This document shows, piece after piece, positions 7,774 to 17,111 of a stretch of DNA of 64,000 nucleotides. This DNA is from Phenylobacterium parvum. Its GTDB lineage: Bacteria; Pseudomonadota; Alphaproteobacteria; Caulobacterales; Caulobacteraceae. The stretch lies in NCBI RefSeq assembly GCF_003150835.1, contig NZ_CP029479.1, positions 558,001-622,000 of the forward strand, read 5' to 3'. The notes under the pieces were generated by a model. It was not told the origin of the DNA and ran no database searches. It saw only the letters and a list, made by a program, of their open reading frames with translations. The position numbers and the translations under genes were made by a program. Each line of letters begins with the position of its first letter. The stretch's first letter is position 1.

Positions 7774-8670
7774 TCAGCCCGGCCTGGCGGCGAGGAAGGC
7801 CCGTGCCGCGGCGAAGTCGCCCACCTCGACATACAGTCGCTGCGGCGGTCCCGAGGGGAAGACGAACTCCACCTGCACGGCTTCCCTTGGGTCCAGGTCG
7901 GCCAGGGCCGCCGCAGCCTGGGCGGGAAAGCGGAGGGCCCAGCCCGACCGGACGCCTGGCGGCAGAAGGTCTGCACCCGCAGGAGAGCGCGCCTCGGCTG
8001 TGTAGGTTTCGAAGGGACCCGCCCGCGGCAACCGGCGGGACAGGGGCAAGGTCCGAAGGCTTTCCCCCCGAGAGTCGATGTAGGCGCCGGAGGTCAGGCG
8101 GCGGTCCCGCATGATGATCCGGGCCGAGGCGGGCGAAGCGCCCCCGGGAAAACTCACCACCGCCATCAGGCTGTCCGCTCCGGTCCGCCCGGCGATGCCG
8201 AAGCGCATCTGGGCCGGGCCCTGGCGGACGTCCTGGGTCAGCCGCCAGAGCAGCTTCTGGGAACTCACCGAGCGATCGGCCTTCCAGCCGGAAATGTCTC
8301 CCGGGAAATCCTGCCGAACCAGGCGTGCATATCCCTCGAAGCCGCTGCGCACCCTTTGGGCTGCGACCGCGATGTCGCGGGAGTTACAGCCTGCAGCCCG
8401 CGCCCGGGACCGGGCCCGTTCACCCGTTGCCTGAACGTCCCGGTTGGAGACCCCCGACCGAAGGGCCGCGCCCCTGGCTTGCTCCCGGGTGGAGACCAGC
8501 GCTGATTGCACCTGGGGCGTGAAGAGGCCGCACAGGCTACCCGCCTCGGCCATCAGGCTGCGCTCATAGTAGAGGTCCACTGCGCTCGCCGCCGTCGCCA
8601 TCGACGGGGCCAGCAGCCCGACAAGGACCGCCAGGATCGCGGGATTGAAGAGCGCTCGGGGATGGGGCAT
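7774..8670 (-). CDS. secreted protein of unknown function
   Basis: 298 aa, starting MPHPRALFNPAILAVLVG with a clear Sec signal peptide ending near APSMATAASA. The mature part has two cysteines (LCGLFTP and AGCNSRD) that could form a disulfide, a helical first half rich in Arg and Ala, and a second half with beta-like segments ending in FAAARAFLAARPG. The chosen ATG follows AAGGAAGG; an in-frame ATG 15 codons upstream lacks such a site. I do not recognise a family. Likely periplasmic. Confidence 0.7.
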   Translation of the reverse strand: MPHPRALFNPAILAVLVGLLAPSMATAASAVDLYYERSLMAEAGSLCGLFTPQVQSALVSTREQARGAALRSGVSNRDVQATGERARSRARAAGCNSRDIAVAAQRVRSGFEGYARLVRQDFPGDISGWKADRSVSSQKLLWRLTQDVRQGPAQMRFGIAGRTGADSLMAVVSFPGGASPASARIIMRDRRLTSGAYIDSRGESLRTLPLSRRLPRAGPFETYTAEARSPAGADLLPPGVRSGWALRFPAQAAAALADLDPREAVQVEFVFPSGPPQRLYVEVGDFAAARAFLAARPG

Positions 8671-8736
8671 GGAAACCTTCCTTCCGGGGCCGGGCGGCAT
8701 CGCCGCCGGATTCATCCTAGACCAGCGGCGGGACGC

Positions 8737-9069
8737 TTGAAATTCTCCACGGACATCTGGGTGGCCGCGCTCATCCGGCGGGCTGAACTGGGAGGAGGCT
8801 ACGCCGTCGTTGTCCGCAAGGGCGACGCGCGGGCGGGTTCTGTTCTCGTGAAGGTCATCAATCGAACGGACAACAGTGTCCGGCTTTACGCCGAAGCGAC
8901 CCGCGCAGACGGCGAGACAATCTGGATGCGTCCCTCAAGGGCCGAGACGGAGGCCGAACTCGACGCCTATGTGGAGCGTGCGCGCCGCATCGATCCTGAT
9001 CTCTGGGTGGTGGAGGTCGAGGACCGGCAAGGTCGAAGTTTCCTGACCGAAGACGTCGAGGACGACTGA
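8737..9069 (+). CDS. DUF1491 family protein
   Basis: 110-aa protein with the DUF1491 signature: an N-terminal SDIW-like motif (STDIWVAALIRRAE), central VVVRKGDARAGSVLVKV, and the C-terminal block DPDLWVVEVEDRQGRSFL. The family is conserved in alphaproteobacteria and has no assigned function. The start is TTG, placed by the family N-terminus with GGCGGGA just upstream. It diverges from the secreted protein gene. Confidence 0.85.
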   Translation: MKFSTDIWVAALIRRAELGGGYAVVVRKGDARAGSVLVKVINRTDNSVRLYAEATRADGETIWMRPSRAETEAELDAYVERARRIDPDLWVVEVEDRQGRSFLTEDVEDD

Positions 9070-9111
9070 GGCGGACACTGGATTTCGCCGGGCTTTGGAC
9101 CTAATTGACGC

Positions 9112-9134
9112 AAGGGCGGAACACGCTCGCCCTT
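9112..9134 (+). other. hairpin upstream of the 9174 gene
   Basis: AAGGGCG, nine-base loop, CGCCCTT is a perfect seven-pair stem in the 100-bp gap after the DUF1491 gene. It directly follows TTGACGC (9105-9111), which matches the Caulobacter housekeeping -35 element, but the spaced -10 (GCTCGCCC) is poor. It could be a terminator without a T tract or part of a 5' leader. Confidence 0.35.
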
Positions 9135-9173
9135 CCCAGAATGGCTTAGCAGGACCTGCAGGGAGTCTCTGTC

Positions 9174-9563
9174 ATGCTTTTCCTGATGAATGACTGGGTC
9201 ATGCAGTTCGACCAGAAGGCCATGGTCCAGGACCTGATCGGCTTCAACGTGCGTGACATCACCTTTCCCCAGGTCCTGATCCTGGGGCAGGAACTCTACG
9301 CGGAAGAACCGCACCTCCACCTGCGCCAGCCGGAGCAGGCCCGCAAGCTGGCGGCATTCATCATGGCCAAGCAGCCTGACGTTAACGGCGTGCTCTTCAT
9401 CCCGCCCCACCAGGGCTGCAACCCCAAGGATGTCACTGTCCGGTACTGCAATGTCGCCTTCGACATGCTGGCCCAACTCCTGAACGTGCAGGAAACCCAC
9501 AAGAGTGGGGCCTGGGCGAACAGGGAAGTCTGGAACAAGCTGGGTCGTCCCGCCCGGGCCTGA
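9174..9563 (+). CDS. conserved hypothetical protein
   Basis: 129 aa, no signal peptide or membrane span. The ATG is preceded by AGGGAG, and codon use matches the neighbours, so it looks like a real gene. Notable segments are NVRDITFPQVLILGQELYAEEPH (given here only in outline), the pair NGVLFIPPHQGCNP, and WANREVWNKLGRP at the C-terminus. I do not recognise a family. It sits between DUF1491 and prfC with no clear operon partner. Confidence 0.65.
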   Translation: MLFLMNDWVMQFDQKAMVQDLIGFNVRDITFPQVLILGQELYAEEPHLHLRQPEQARKLAAFIMAKQPDVNGVLFIPPHQGCNPKDVTVRYCNVAFDMLAQLLNVQETHKSGAWANREVWNKLGRPARA

Positions 9564-9629
9564 GGCTTTTCGGCCGCGAGTCTGGCCCGGTGAATTGCGC
9601 CCGGGGCGCCCGCGGGCTACCTCCGGCGG

Positions 9630-11231
<1,602 letters not shown>

Positions 11232-11238
11232 GGGCGGG

Positions 11239-12150
11239 ATGACGCCTCCGGTCCTCCTCTACGGCCAACCCCCGCCGGCCCTGTTCCGGGAGCCGGAGGG
11301 CGCGGTCCAGGTCTCGCCCCTGGATCCCGGAGGCGTAGACCTCGCCGAGACGCCCGAAGTCGCCTTCGCCTCGGCCCTCATCCTGGCGCCGCCTGGCCGC
11401 CTGGAACGAGAGTGGGTCCTGGCGAGGACCCTCCAGCTCCTGCCGCCGGGCGCACGGATCATCGCCCTCGCGCCGAATGACCGCGGCGGATCGCGCATCG
11501 CCCCCGCCCTCCGGGCCTTTGGCTGCGAGGTGACGGACGAACCGCGCCGGCGGCAACGGATCTGCCGGACCCTCCGGCCCGCGCATCCCGTCGGTCTGGA
11601 CATCGCCTTGGAGGCCGGCGGCCCGCGGCTGGACCCGCGACTGGGACTCTGGACCCAGCCAGGTGTCTTCAGCTGGGACCGGCCGGATCCCGGCACGGCC
11701 CTCCTGCTCGGCGCGGCCCCTGCGCTCCGGGGGCGCGGGGCTGATCTGGGTTGCGGGATCGGCGTCCTCGCCCTTCACGCCCTTGAAAGCCCCGAGGTTT
11801 CCACCATCGAGCTCTGGGACCTCGACCGACGCGCCATCGCCTGCGCTCGCCGCAATGTCGCGGACGCCCGCGCCAGCTTCCACCATGGGGACGTGCGCCG
11901 GATGGCGCAGGGAGGCGGGGATCTCGACTTCGTAATCATGAATCCCCCATTCCACGACGGGGGCCGGGAGGATCGGGCCCTGGGGGCGGCCTTCATCTCC
12001 GTCGCCGCCCGGCGCCTGGGGCCTGGCGGGGTCTGCTGGCTGACCGCCAACCGACACCTGCCCTACGAGGCCACGCTTGCCGAAGCCTTTTCCAGCGTGC
12101 GCCTTCGCGCGGAGACGGGCGGCTTCAAGGTATACGAGGCGATCCGATGA
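11239..12150 (+). CDS. class I methyltransferase, RsmC-like (16S rRNA G1207 type)
   Basis: 303 aa. The C-terminal half has the SAM motif I GADLGCGIGVLALHAL, an acidic motif II (LWDLDRRAI) and the catalytic motif IV NPPFHDG that is diagnostic for RsmC/RsmJ-type guanine-N2 methyltransferases. The N-terminal half looks like the degenerate methyltransferase domain also seen in RsmC. It starts seven bases after prfC and its stop overlaps the next start (ATGA), so prfC, this gene and rsuA form a translation-related operon. The target nucleotide is inferred. Confidence 0.82.
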   Translation: MTPPVLLYGQPPPALFREPEGAVQVSPLDPGGVDLAETPEVAFASALILAPPGRLEREWVLARTLQLLPPGARIIALAPNDRGGSRIAPALRAFGCEVTDEPRRRQRICRTLRPAHPVGLDIALEAGGPRLDPRLGLWTQPGVFSWDRPDPGTALLLGAAPALRGRGADLGCGIGVLALHALESPEVSTIELWDLDRRAIACARRNVADARASFHHGDVRRMAQGGGDLDFVIMNPPFHDGGREDRALGAAFISVAARRLGPGGVCWLTANRHLPYEATLAEAFSSVRLRAETGGFKVYEAIR

Positions 12151-12911
12151 GCCGTCCCCCCGCTGTCCGGCTTGACCGGCTCCTCGCCAACCTTGGCTAC
12201 GGATCGCGGCGGGAGGTCCACGCCCTGGTCCGCGACCGCGCCATTGTCCTCGATGGCCAGGCGGTTTCCGACGCCGGCGCACGGATCTCCCTGACCCCGG
12301 ACCTCCCAGAGCGCATGACGGTGAAGGGCGCGCCCCTTGATCCTCCAGCGCCCCTGGTCCTGATGATGCACAAGCCTGAAGGGGTGGTCTGCTCGCACCG
12401 GGAGCCTGGACGCAGCGTCTACGAGCTGCTGCCCTCCCGCTGGCGAAGCCGGACGCCCTCCCTCTCCAGCATCGGTCGGCTGGACAGGGACACAACGGGC
12501 CTTCTCCTGATCACGGATGACGGGGCCTTCCTTCATCGTGTCATTTCGCCACGCTCAAATGCGCCAAAACGATACATCGCGACCCTCAGGGATCCGCTGA
12601 GGGGTGACGAGGCGGAGATTTTCGGGCGGGGCGACCTGATGCTCGACGGCGAGGACCGCCCCCTGGCGCCGGCCCGGCTGGAGGTGCTTGGACCCTTTCT
12701 GGCCCAGCTGACCGTCACTGAGGGACGATATCATCAGGTCCGCCGCATGTTTTCGGCGGTCGGGAACCAGGTCCTGGGGCTTCACAGGGACCGGATCGGC
12801 GCCCTTGACCTGCCCGCAGATCTTCCGCCGGGAGCCTGGCGTCGTCTGGGTCCTGCGGACTGCGCCGCTGTCCTGTCCGGTGATGGTGAAGGCCCTCCAG
12901 CACCGGCATGA
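12147..12911 (+). CDS. RsuA/RluB-family pseudouridine synthase
   Basis: 254 aa with an N-terminal S4 RNA-binding domain (VRLDRLLANLGYGSRREVHALV) and a catalytic domain whose Asp lies in GRLDRDTTGLLL. The terminal motif GRYHQVRRMFSAVGN is typical of the RsuA group. In E. coli RsuA makes Psi516 in 16S rRNA; the exact target here is inferred. The start overlaps the stop of the RsmC-like gene by four bases. Confidence 0.9.
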   Translation: MSRPPAVRLDRLLANLGYGSRREVHALVRDRAIVLDGQAVSDAGARISLTPDLPERMTVKGAPLDPPAPLVLMMHKPEGVVCSHREPGRSVYELLPSRWRSRTPSLSSIGRLDRDTTGLLLITDDGAFLHRVISPRSNAPKRYIATLRDPLRGDEAEIFGRGDLMLDGEDRPLAPARLEVLGPFLAQLTVTEGRYHQVRRMFSAVGNQVLGLHRDRIGALDLPADLPPGAWRRLGPADCAAVLSGDGEGPPAPA

Positions 12912-12980
12912 TCTTTGCACGACTCCCCTGGCCTGCAGTCTTTCGGTCCGCTTCGGGACACTGCTGGCCGGGGATGGCGG

Positions 12981-14363
12981 ATGTTCGGACTGAACCGTCA
13001 GGTCAGGAAGCTGATCGAAGAGCAGGGCGGCGCCCTGCGTGACGGGCTGAGCGCCGATGACATGTCCCTTGTCGAGGTCCTGCCTCTCGCCATGCTTCTC
13101 AAGGAGGCCTCGGAAGCGGACGACGCCGCCGGTCGCGCCTCTGGGCGCAAGCGGTCCCAGCTTCGCCTGGACGCCGCCATCCTCTGGCGGGAGGTCACTC
13201 GACGCAGCGGCGAGGTGAGGGCCCTGAGCCGCGCCGCCTTTTCAGCTGAGGGCGCCCTGGAGCTCTACGGCGTCCGGTCCGCCGGCTGGGCCCGCGCGCG
13301 CTGCGAGCAGGCCTTCGCCGCCCTGCTTGGCGCGGAGCTCTTCGGGGACAGCCGGCTGCTGGACTCCGCGGAGACCGCCTTCCGGGACAGCCTGTCCGGG
13401 CCCAGGCGCGGTCTTGTGGCGCCGCTGGCGGAGATCGGCCTTCTCGCCCTGTCCGGGCGTCGCGCCCTTGCGACGGGAGACGCCCAGGCCGCCCGGGTGG
13501 CCGCGGCCCGTTTCGCCCAGCCCATCGCCGACCTGAAGGCCATGTCCAGCCGGATCCGTGCCGCTCGAATGCTGTCTGTCGACGGCCACATCCTTCGCGC
13601 CGAGATGCTGTGTGAGTGGGGCTCGCGTCTGGCGGATGCGCCTCTGCTGCGCGCGTCGGTCCGCGACACCCTGTCTGCAGCCTCGGGGCTGACGCCGGAT
13701 TTCGAACCCCTGACCATTGCCCGGATCGGCTTTGCCCGCGCCCGGGCCCAGATCGCCCTTGGCGAGGTCGAAGGCGATGCTGAGCCGGCCATCGCTGGCG
13801 TCAACCTGATGTCGTCCGTCCTGTCCGACCTCACCCTCGAGCACAGCCCTCTTGACCGGGCCCAGGGAGAGTACGTCCTTGGCCTTGGATACGAGGTCCT
13901 TGGAGATCTCGCTGGCGACGCGCGCAGTTTCGAGCGCGCCATCAGCGCCTTCGACCGGGCCCTGAGCATCACCTCCCGGCGGGATGGCCTTGTCCTCAGG
14001 GCGAAGGCCGCGGCGCATCGCGCACTCTGCCTGGCCCGGGCTGCGGAAATCTCAGGAGATGTCGCGGTCCTGAACTCCGCAGAGAAGGCCTTCCGGAAAG
14101 AACTGGCCAATGGCTTGGTGGTTCGCGACCGGGAGTCCTGGGCTCTTCTCCAGTTGAACCTCGCCCGTCTCCTGCTGGCTCGCCTGGAGATCACCCGCAA
14201 GGACCGCGGCGAGCGGGCGGGCGCCCGCGCCGCCCTCTCCTCGGCGCTGGATGTCCTGTCCGACCAAGGCTTGCGATCTCTCGGCCGGTCGGCCGTCAGG
14301 ACCCTTGAGCTCGTCGACTCGGCGATGCGCGATACAGTCGGCATCAAGCCGGCGGCGGACTGA
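12981..14363 (+). CDS. helical-repeat (TPR-like) protein of unknown function
   Basis: 460 aa, strongly alpha-helical and rich in Ala, Arg and Leu. TPR-like segments occur several times (for example ERAISAFDRALSITSRRD, LNSAEKAFRKELANG, GARAALSSALDVLSDQG). There is no signal peptide or membrane span. The ATG at MFGLNRQVRKLIEEQG is chosen over an earlier in-frame ATG at 12915 because the extension looks non-coding. No family recognised; TPR-like folds usually mediate protein contacts. It follows rsuA on the same strand after 69 bp. Confidence 0.7.
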   Translation: MFGLNRQVRKLIEEQGGALRDGLSADDMSLVEVLPLAMLLKEASEADDAAGRASGRKRSQLRLDAAILWREVTRRSGEVRALSRAAFSAEGALELYGVRSAGWARARCEQAFAALLGAELFGDSRLLDSAETAFRDSLSGPRRGLVAPLAEIGLLALSGRRALATGDAQAARVAAARFAQPIADLKAMSSRIRAARMLSVDGHILRAEMLCEWGSRLADAPLLRASVRDTLSAASGLTPDFEPLTIARIGFARARAQIALGEVEGDAEPAIAGVNLMSSVLSDLTLEHSPLDRAQGEYVLGLGYEVLGDLAGDARSFERAISAFDRALSITSRRDGLVLRAKAAAHRALCLARAAEISGDVAVLNSAEKAFRKELANGLVVRDRESWALLQLNLARLLLARLEITRKDRGERAGARAALSSALDVLSDQGLRSLGRSAVRTLELVDSAMRDTVGIKPAAD

Positions 14364-14365
14364 GC

Positions 14366-14767
14366 TCAGAGGAACAGGCTGTCCGGCCGGTGGCAGCTGG
14401 ATCCCTGGGCGGCCCAGACCAGTCCTGCAGCGCTTCGGACCAGGGCCCAGAGCCAGATCGCGCCCACCGAGACTATGGCGACGATCAGGAAGGGAATTCC
14501 GATCAGGATGGCGGACAGCAGCGTCCCCCAGAAGATGGAGATCGCAGCGACGGTCCAGGCGGCGAGGCCGATCCAGAAGGTCTGGACCTGGAACCTGTAG
14601 TGGCTGGCGGCGACGGGGCCCGCAGTGCCCCCGGCCACGTGCGCCATGATGACGCCGACCAGGGCCGCCGGTGCAAATCCCAGGAGCGAGGCGACGTAGA
14701 GCCCGTAGATCACGATCACCAGGGCCAGGTTCTCATCCCGGGGAAGCGCCGTCGTGGATTCGGTCAT
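14366..14767 (-). CDS. DUF4870-type small membrane protein
   Basis: 133 aa with three to four hydrophobic segments (LALVIVIYGLYVASLLGFAP, FWIGLAAWTVAAISIFWGTL, IGIPFLIVAIVSVGAIWLWA) and the HYRFQVQTFWIG segment typical of DUF4870/Tic20-like proteins. Inner membrane; function unknown. Its ATG overlaps the folB stop (ATGA), so it is the last gene of the folM-folB operon. Confidence 0.75.
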   Translation of the reverse strand: MTESTTALPRDENLALVIVIYGLYVASLLGFAPAALVGVIMAHVAGGTAGPVAASHYRFQVQTFWIGLAAWTVAAISIFWGTLLSAILIGIPFLIVAIVSVGAIWLWALVRSAAGLVWAAQGSSCHRPDSLFL

Positions 14768-15144
14768 GTCGCGGTTCTCTCGAGGACCAGCTCCACGCCC
14801 GCTGCATCCGCCTGCGGAGCGAGGGCCATGGGCTTCAGGACGCAAACCCTGACACGCTGCGCCGCGTCCTGTCCAATACAGGCTCCGGCCAGCCGCTCGG
14901 CGAAGGTTTCGACCAGGTCGATATGGCCCTCGGCGACGATCGCCTGCGCCGCGGCGACCACCGCTTCGTAGTTGAATGTGCCCTCAATCCCTTCGACCCG
15001 GTGCGGCGCCAGATCGACCTCAACATCGATCACGAGGGGCTGCGCGCGATTCTTCTCGTGATCGTAAACGCCGATGAAGGCGTCCAGCTTGAGCCCCCTG
15101 ACGAGGACCTTCTGGCTGCGGATCAGGCGGTCGGGACCAGGCAA
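14764..15144 (-). CDS. folB: dihydroneopterin aldolase
   Basis: 126 aa. FolB converts dihydroneopterin to 6-hydroxymethyl-dihydropterin in folate synthesis. Family features are VLVRGLKLDAFIGVYDHEK at the N-terminus, the substrate Glu/Tyr region EGTFNYEAV, and the catalytic Lys in VCVLKPMAL. The start appears to be TTG, six bases after the upstream FolM-like stop codon. It lies between a pteridine-reductase-like gene and a membrane-protein gene. Confidence 0.9.
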   Translation of the reverse strand: MPGPDRLIRSQKVLVRGLKLDAFIGVYDHEKNRAQPLVIDVEVDLAPHRVEGIEGTFNYEAVVAAAQAIVAEGHIDLVETFAERLAGACIGQDAAQRVRVCVLKPMALAPQADAAGVELVLERTAT

Positions 15145-15147
15145 GGG

Positions 15148-15873
15148 TCAGTCCAGGTGCTGACCGCCGTCCACGGCGATCATCTGGCCGGTCACGCTGG
15201 TCGCGCCGATCAGGTAGGTCAGGGCCCGGCCGATATCGGCGGGATCGACGGCCCGTCCGAGGGGGGTGGACGCCGCCTCGGCCTCGAAGTCCGCGGGCGA
15301 CTGGTCGGGGTTGGCCAGAACCGGGCCTGGACCGATGGCGTTGACCCGGATCCGGGGGGCCAGATCAATCGCCATCATGCGGGTGGCCGACCAGAGGGCG
15401 GCCTTGGAAAGCGTATAGGAGAAGTAGTCGGGACCGGGCGCCAGGACCCTCTGGTCAAGGATGTGGACGATCTGCCCCTGCAGGCCCTGGGCGGCCATGT
15501 CCCGCGAGAGCACCAGGGGCGCGCGGAGGTTGATGTCGAGATGCTCGTCCCAGGAGTTGCGCTCCAGCTGGTGGAAGGCGTCGTTCCTGAAGAGGGAGGC
15601 GCAGTTCACCAGCAGGGTGACGGGGCCGAGCTCAGCGACCACGCGGGCGACCAGGCCCGAGACGGCCCCCTCGTCGGCAAGGTCGCAGGCAAAGGCGGCG
15701 GACTCCCGACCCAGGGCCCTGACCTCGGCCACGGCCGCCCGGGCGTCATCATCCTCGCGGCGGCAATGGACGGCGACGTCGTAGCCGGCGGTGGCGCAGG
15801 CGCGGACGAGTTCCCTTCCAATCCTGCGGGGCCCGCCAGTGACCAGGGCCGTTCCGCGCTCGGAGCGGGGCAC
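15148..15873 (-). CDS. SDR oxidoreductase, FolM/pteridine-reductase-like
   Basis: 241 aa Rossmann-fold short-chain dehydrogenase. The cofactor motif is TGGPRRIG, with the double Arg typical of FolM and pteridine reductases that favour NADPH. The catalytic Tyr-Lys pair is in YFSYTLSKAAL, and IGPGPV follows. Its position directly upstream of folB supports a role reducing dihydromonapterin or dihydrofolate. Start GTG, four bases after the stop of a 26-codon membrane-peptide gene. Confidence 0.85.
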   Translation of the reverse strand: MPRSERGTALVTGGPRRIGRELVRACATAGYDVAVHCRREDDDARAAVAEVRALGRESAAFACDLADEGAVSGLVARVVAELGPVTLLVNCASLFRNDAFHQLERNSWDEHLDINLRAPLVLSRDMAAQGLQGQIVHILDQRVLAPGPDYFSYTLSKAALWSATRMMAIDLAPRIRVNAIGPGPVLANPDQSPADFEAEAASTPLGRAVDPADIGRALTYLIGATSVTGQMIAVDGGQHLD

Positions 15874-15877
15874 GGGC

Positions 15878-15958
15878 CTAGTCGAGCCGGCCCATGTCGA
15901 TGATGTTCATCACGGCGAAGACGACGAAGAACGCGATCACGATGAAGAGGGGGCTCAT
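15878..15958 (-). CDS. 26-aa single-pass membrane peptide at the head of the folM-folB operon
   Basis: ATG with AAGGAG seven bases upstream opens a 26-codon frame: an N-terminal hydrophobic helix (MSPLFIVIAFFVVFAVMN) and a short tail IIDMGRLD, ending in TAG. Its stop is only four bases before the GTG start of the FolM-like SDR, so it is placed as the first gene of the operon. It is too short for automatic callers. The strong ribosome site, spacing and clean amphipathic composition support translation. Function unknown; it could be a coupling leader or a membrane anchor. Confidence 0.7.
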   Translation of the reverse strand: MSPLFIVIAFFVVFAVMNIIDMGRLD

Positions 15959-16059
15959 TGGGCACTCCTTGCAGCAGGACGGGCTTTAGCGGGGGTCGCT
16001 GGACTTGTCGAGGCGGCCCGCCTGGGCACAGAGTGTCCGACGCCCTGCAGGAGCCCGCC

Positions 16060-16992
16060 ATGCCGCTTTCCCCAATCGACACCTCCGCGTTCCAGAAGAT
16101 CGCCGTGGGCATCGACCGCCCCGAGGACGTGGTGGTCAGCGCCGGGGGCCGGGTGTTCGCCTCTGATCACCAGTGCGCCGTGGCCGAGATCCTGCCGGAT
16201 GGCGGCTTCGTGCGAATGGGGCCGAAGGGCGGCGCGCCGAATGGGATCAACATGGACCGTGAGGGGCGGATCCTGATCGCCAACTTCGGCATCTACGACC
16301 GGCAGGAGGGACCCCTCCAGCGCTTCGATCCGGCGACGGGTGTCCATGAAACCCTGGTCGCGGAGGTCGGTGGGCGGCGGCTGACCAGCGCCAACTATCC
16401 GGTCATGGACCGCGACGGGAACATCTGGTGCGCCAACTCCACCCATGCCGACACCTGGCCCCAGGCGCTGGACGGCCGGGCCGACGGGTTCGTGTTCGTC
16501 CTCAGGCCCGACGGGAGCTGCGAGATCGTGGCTGAGGGCCTGATGTTCCCCAACGGCCTGGCCCTGTCGGCGGACCACCGTCGCCTCTTCTGCGCCCAGA
16601 CCTCCGCCGCCGATGTCCTGGCCTTCGATATCCTGCCTGGCGGCCGGCTGGGGCCCGGGGTCCGCTACGGGCCGGTTCTGGGACAACTTGCAGGTCGTGG
16701 CCTTCCGCCGGCCAAGGAAGAGGACCTGGGCTATACCGACGGGGTCGGTATGGACGCCGAGGGGAACCTGTGGGTCTGCCTGCCGGCGGCGAACAAGGTT
16801 GTCGCCATCACCCCGGCGGGAGAGAAGGTGACGGTGATCCACGATCCCTCCGGCGAGGTCGTCAACCATCCGACAAACGTCACCTGGGGCGGGGCGGACC
16901 TCCGGGACCTCTACATTGGCTCCATTCGGGCCGGCTATGTCCTGAAGGGCCGAAGCCCTGTCGCCGGCCTGGCCCTGGTTCACCAGACCTGA
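16060..16992 (+). CDS. SMP-30/gluconolactonase-like protein
   Basis: 310-aa six-bladed beta-propeller of the SMP-30/gluconolaconase/LRE type. Propeller segments are GGAPNGINMDREGRILIAN, VMDRDGNIWCANS, MFPNGLALSADHRRLFCAQT and YTDGVGMDAEGNLWVC; the Asn and Asp in these are the usual metal ligands. It probably hydrolyses a lactone. Start ATG follows GCAGGAG by five bases. It diverges from the small folM-operon peptide gene. Confidence 0.88.
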   Translation: MPLSPIDTSAFQKIAVGIDRPEDVVVSAGGRVFASDHQCAVAEILPDGGFVRMGPKGGAPNGINMDREGRILIANFGIYDRQEGPLQRFDPATGVHETLVAEVGGRRLTSANYPVMDRDGNIWCANSTHADTWPQALDGRADGFVFVLRPDGSCEIVAEGLMFPNGLALSADHRRLFCAQTSAADVLAFDILPGGRLGPGVRYGPVLGQLAGRGLPPAKEEDLGYTDGVGMDAEGNLWVCLPAANKVVAITPAGEKVTVIHDPSGEVVNHPTNVTWGGADLRDLYIGSIRAGYVLKGRSPVAGLALVHQT

Positions 16993-17111
16993 CGCCGCGA
17001 CTTCCGAGTCTGAATCCCCCTTCCACAGGGGCGCCCGATCACTATTGTAGGAAGACGAAGGCGCACGCGGGTTTCCCGGCGCCCCGCAAGAACCACATCC
17101 CGGAGGACGCC

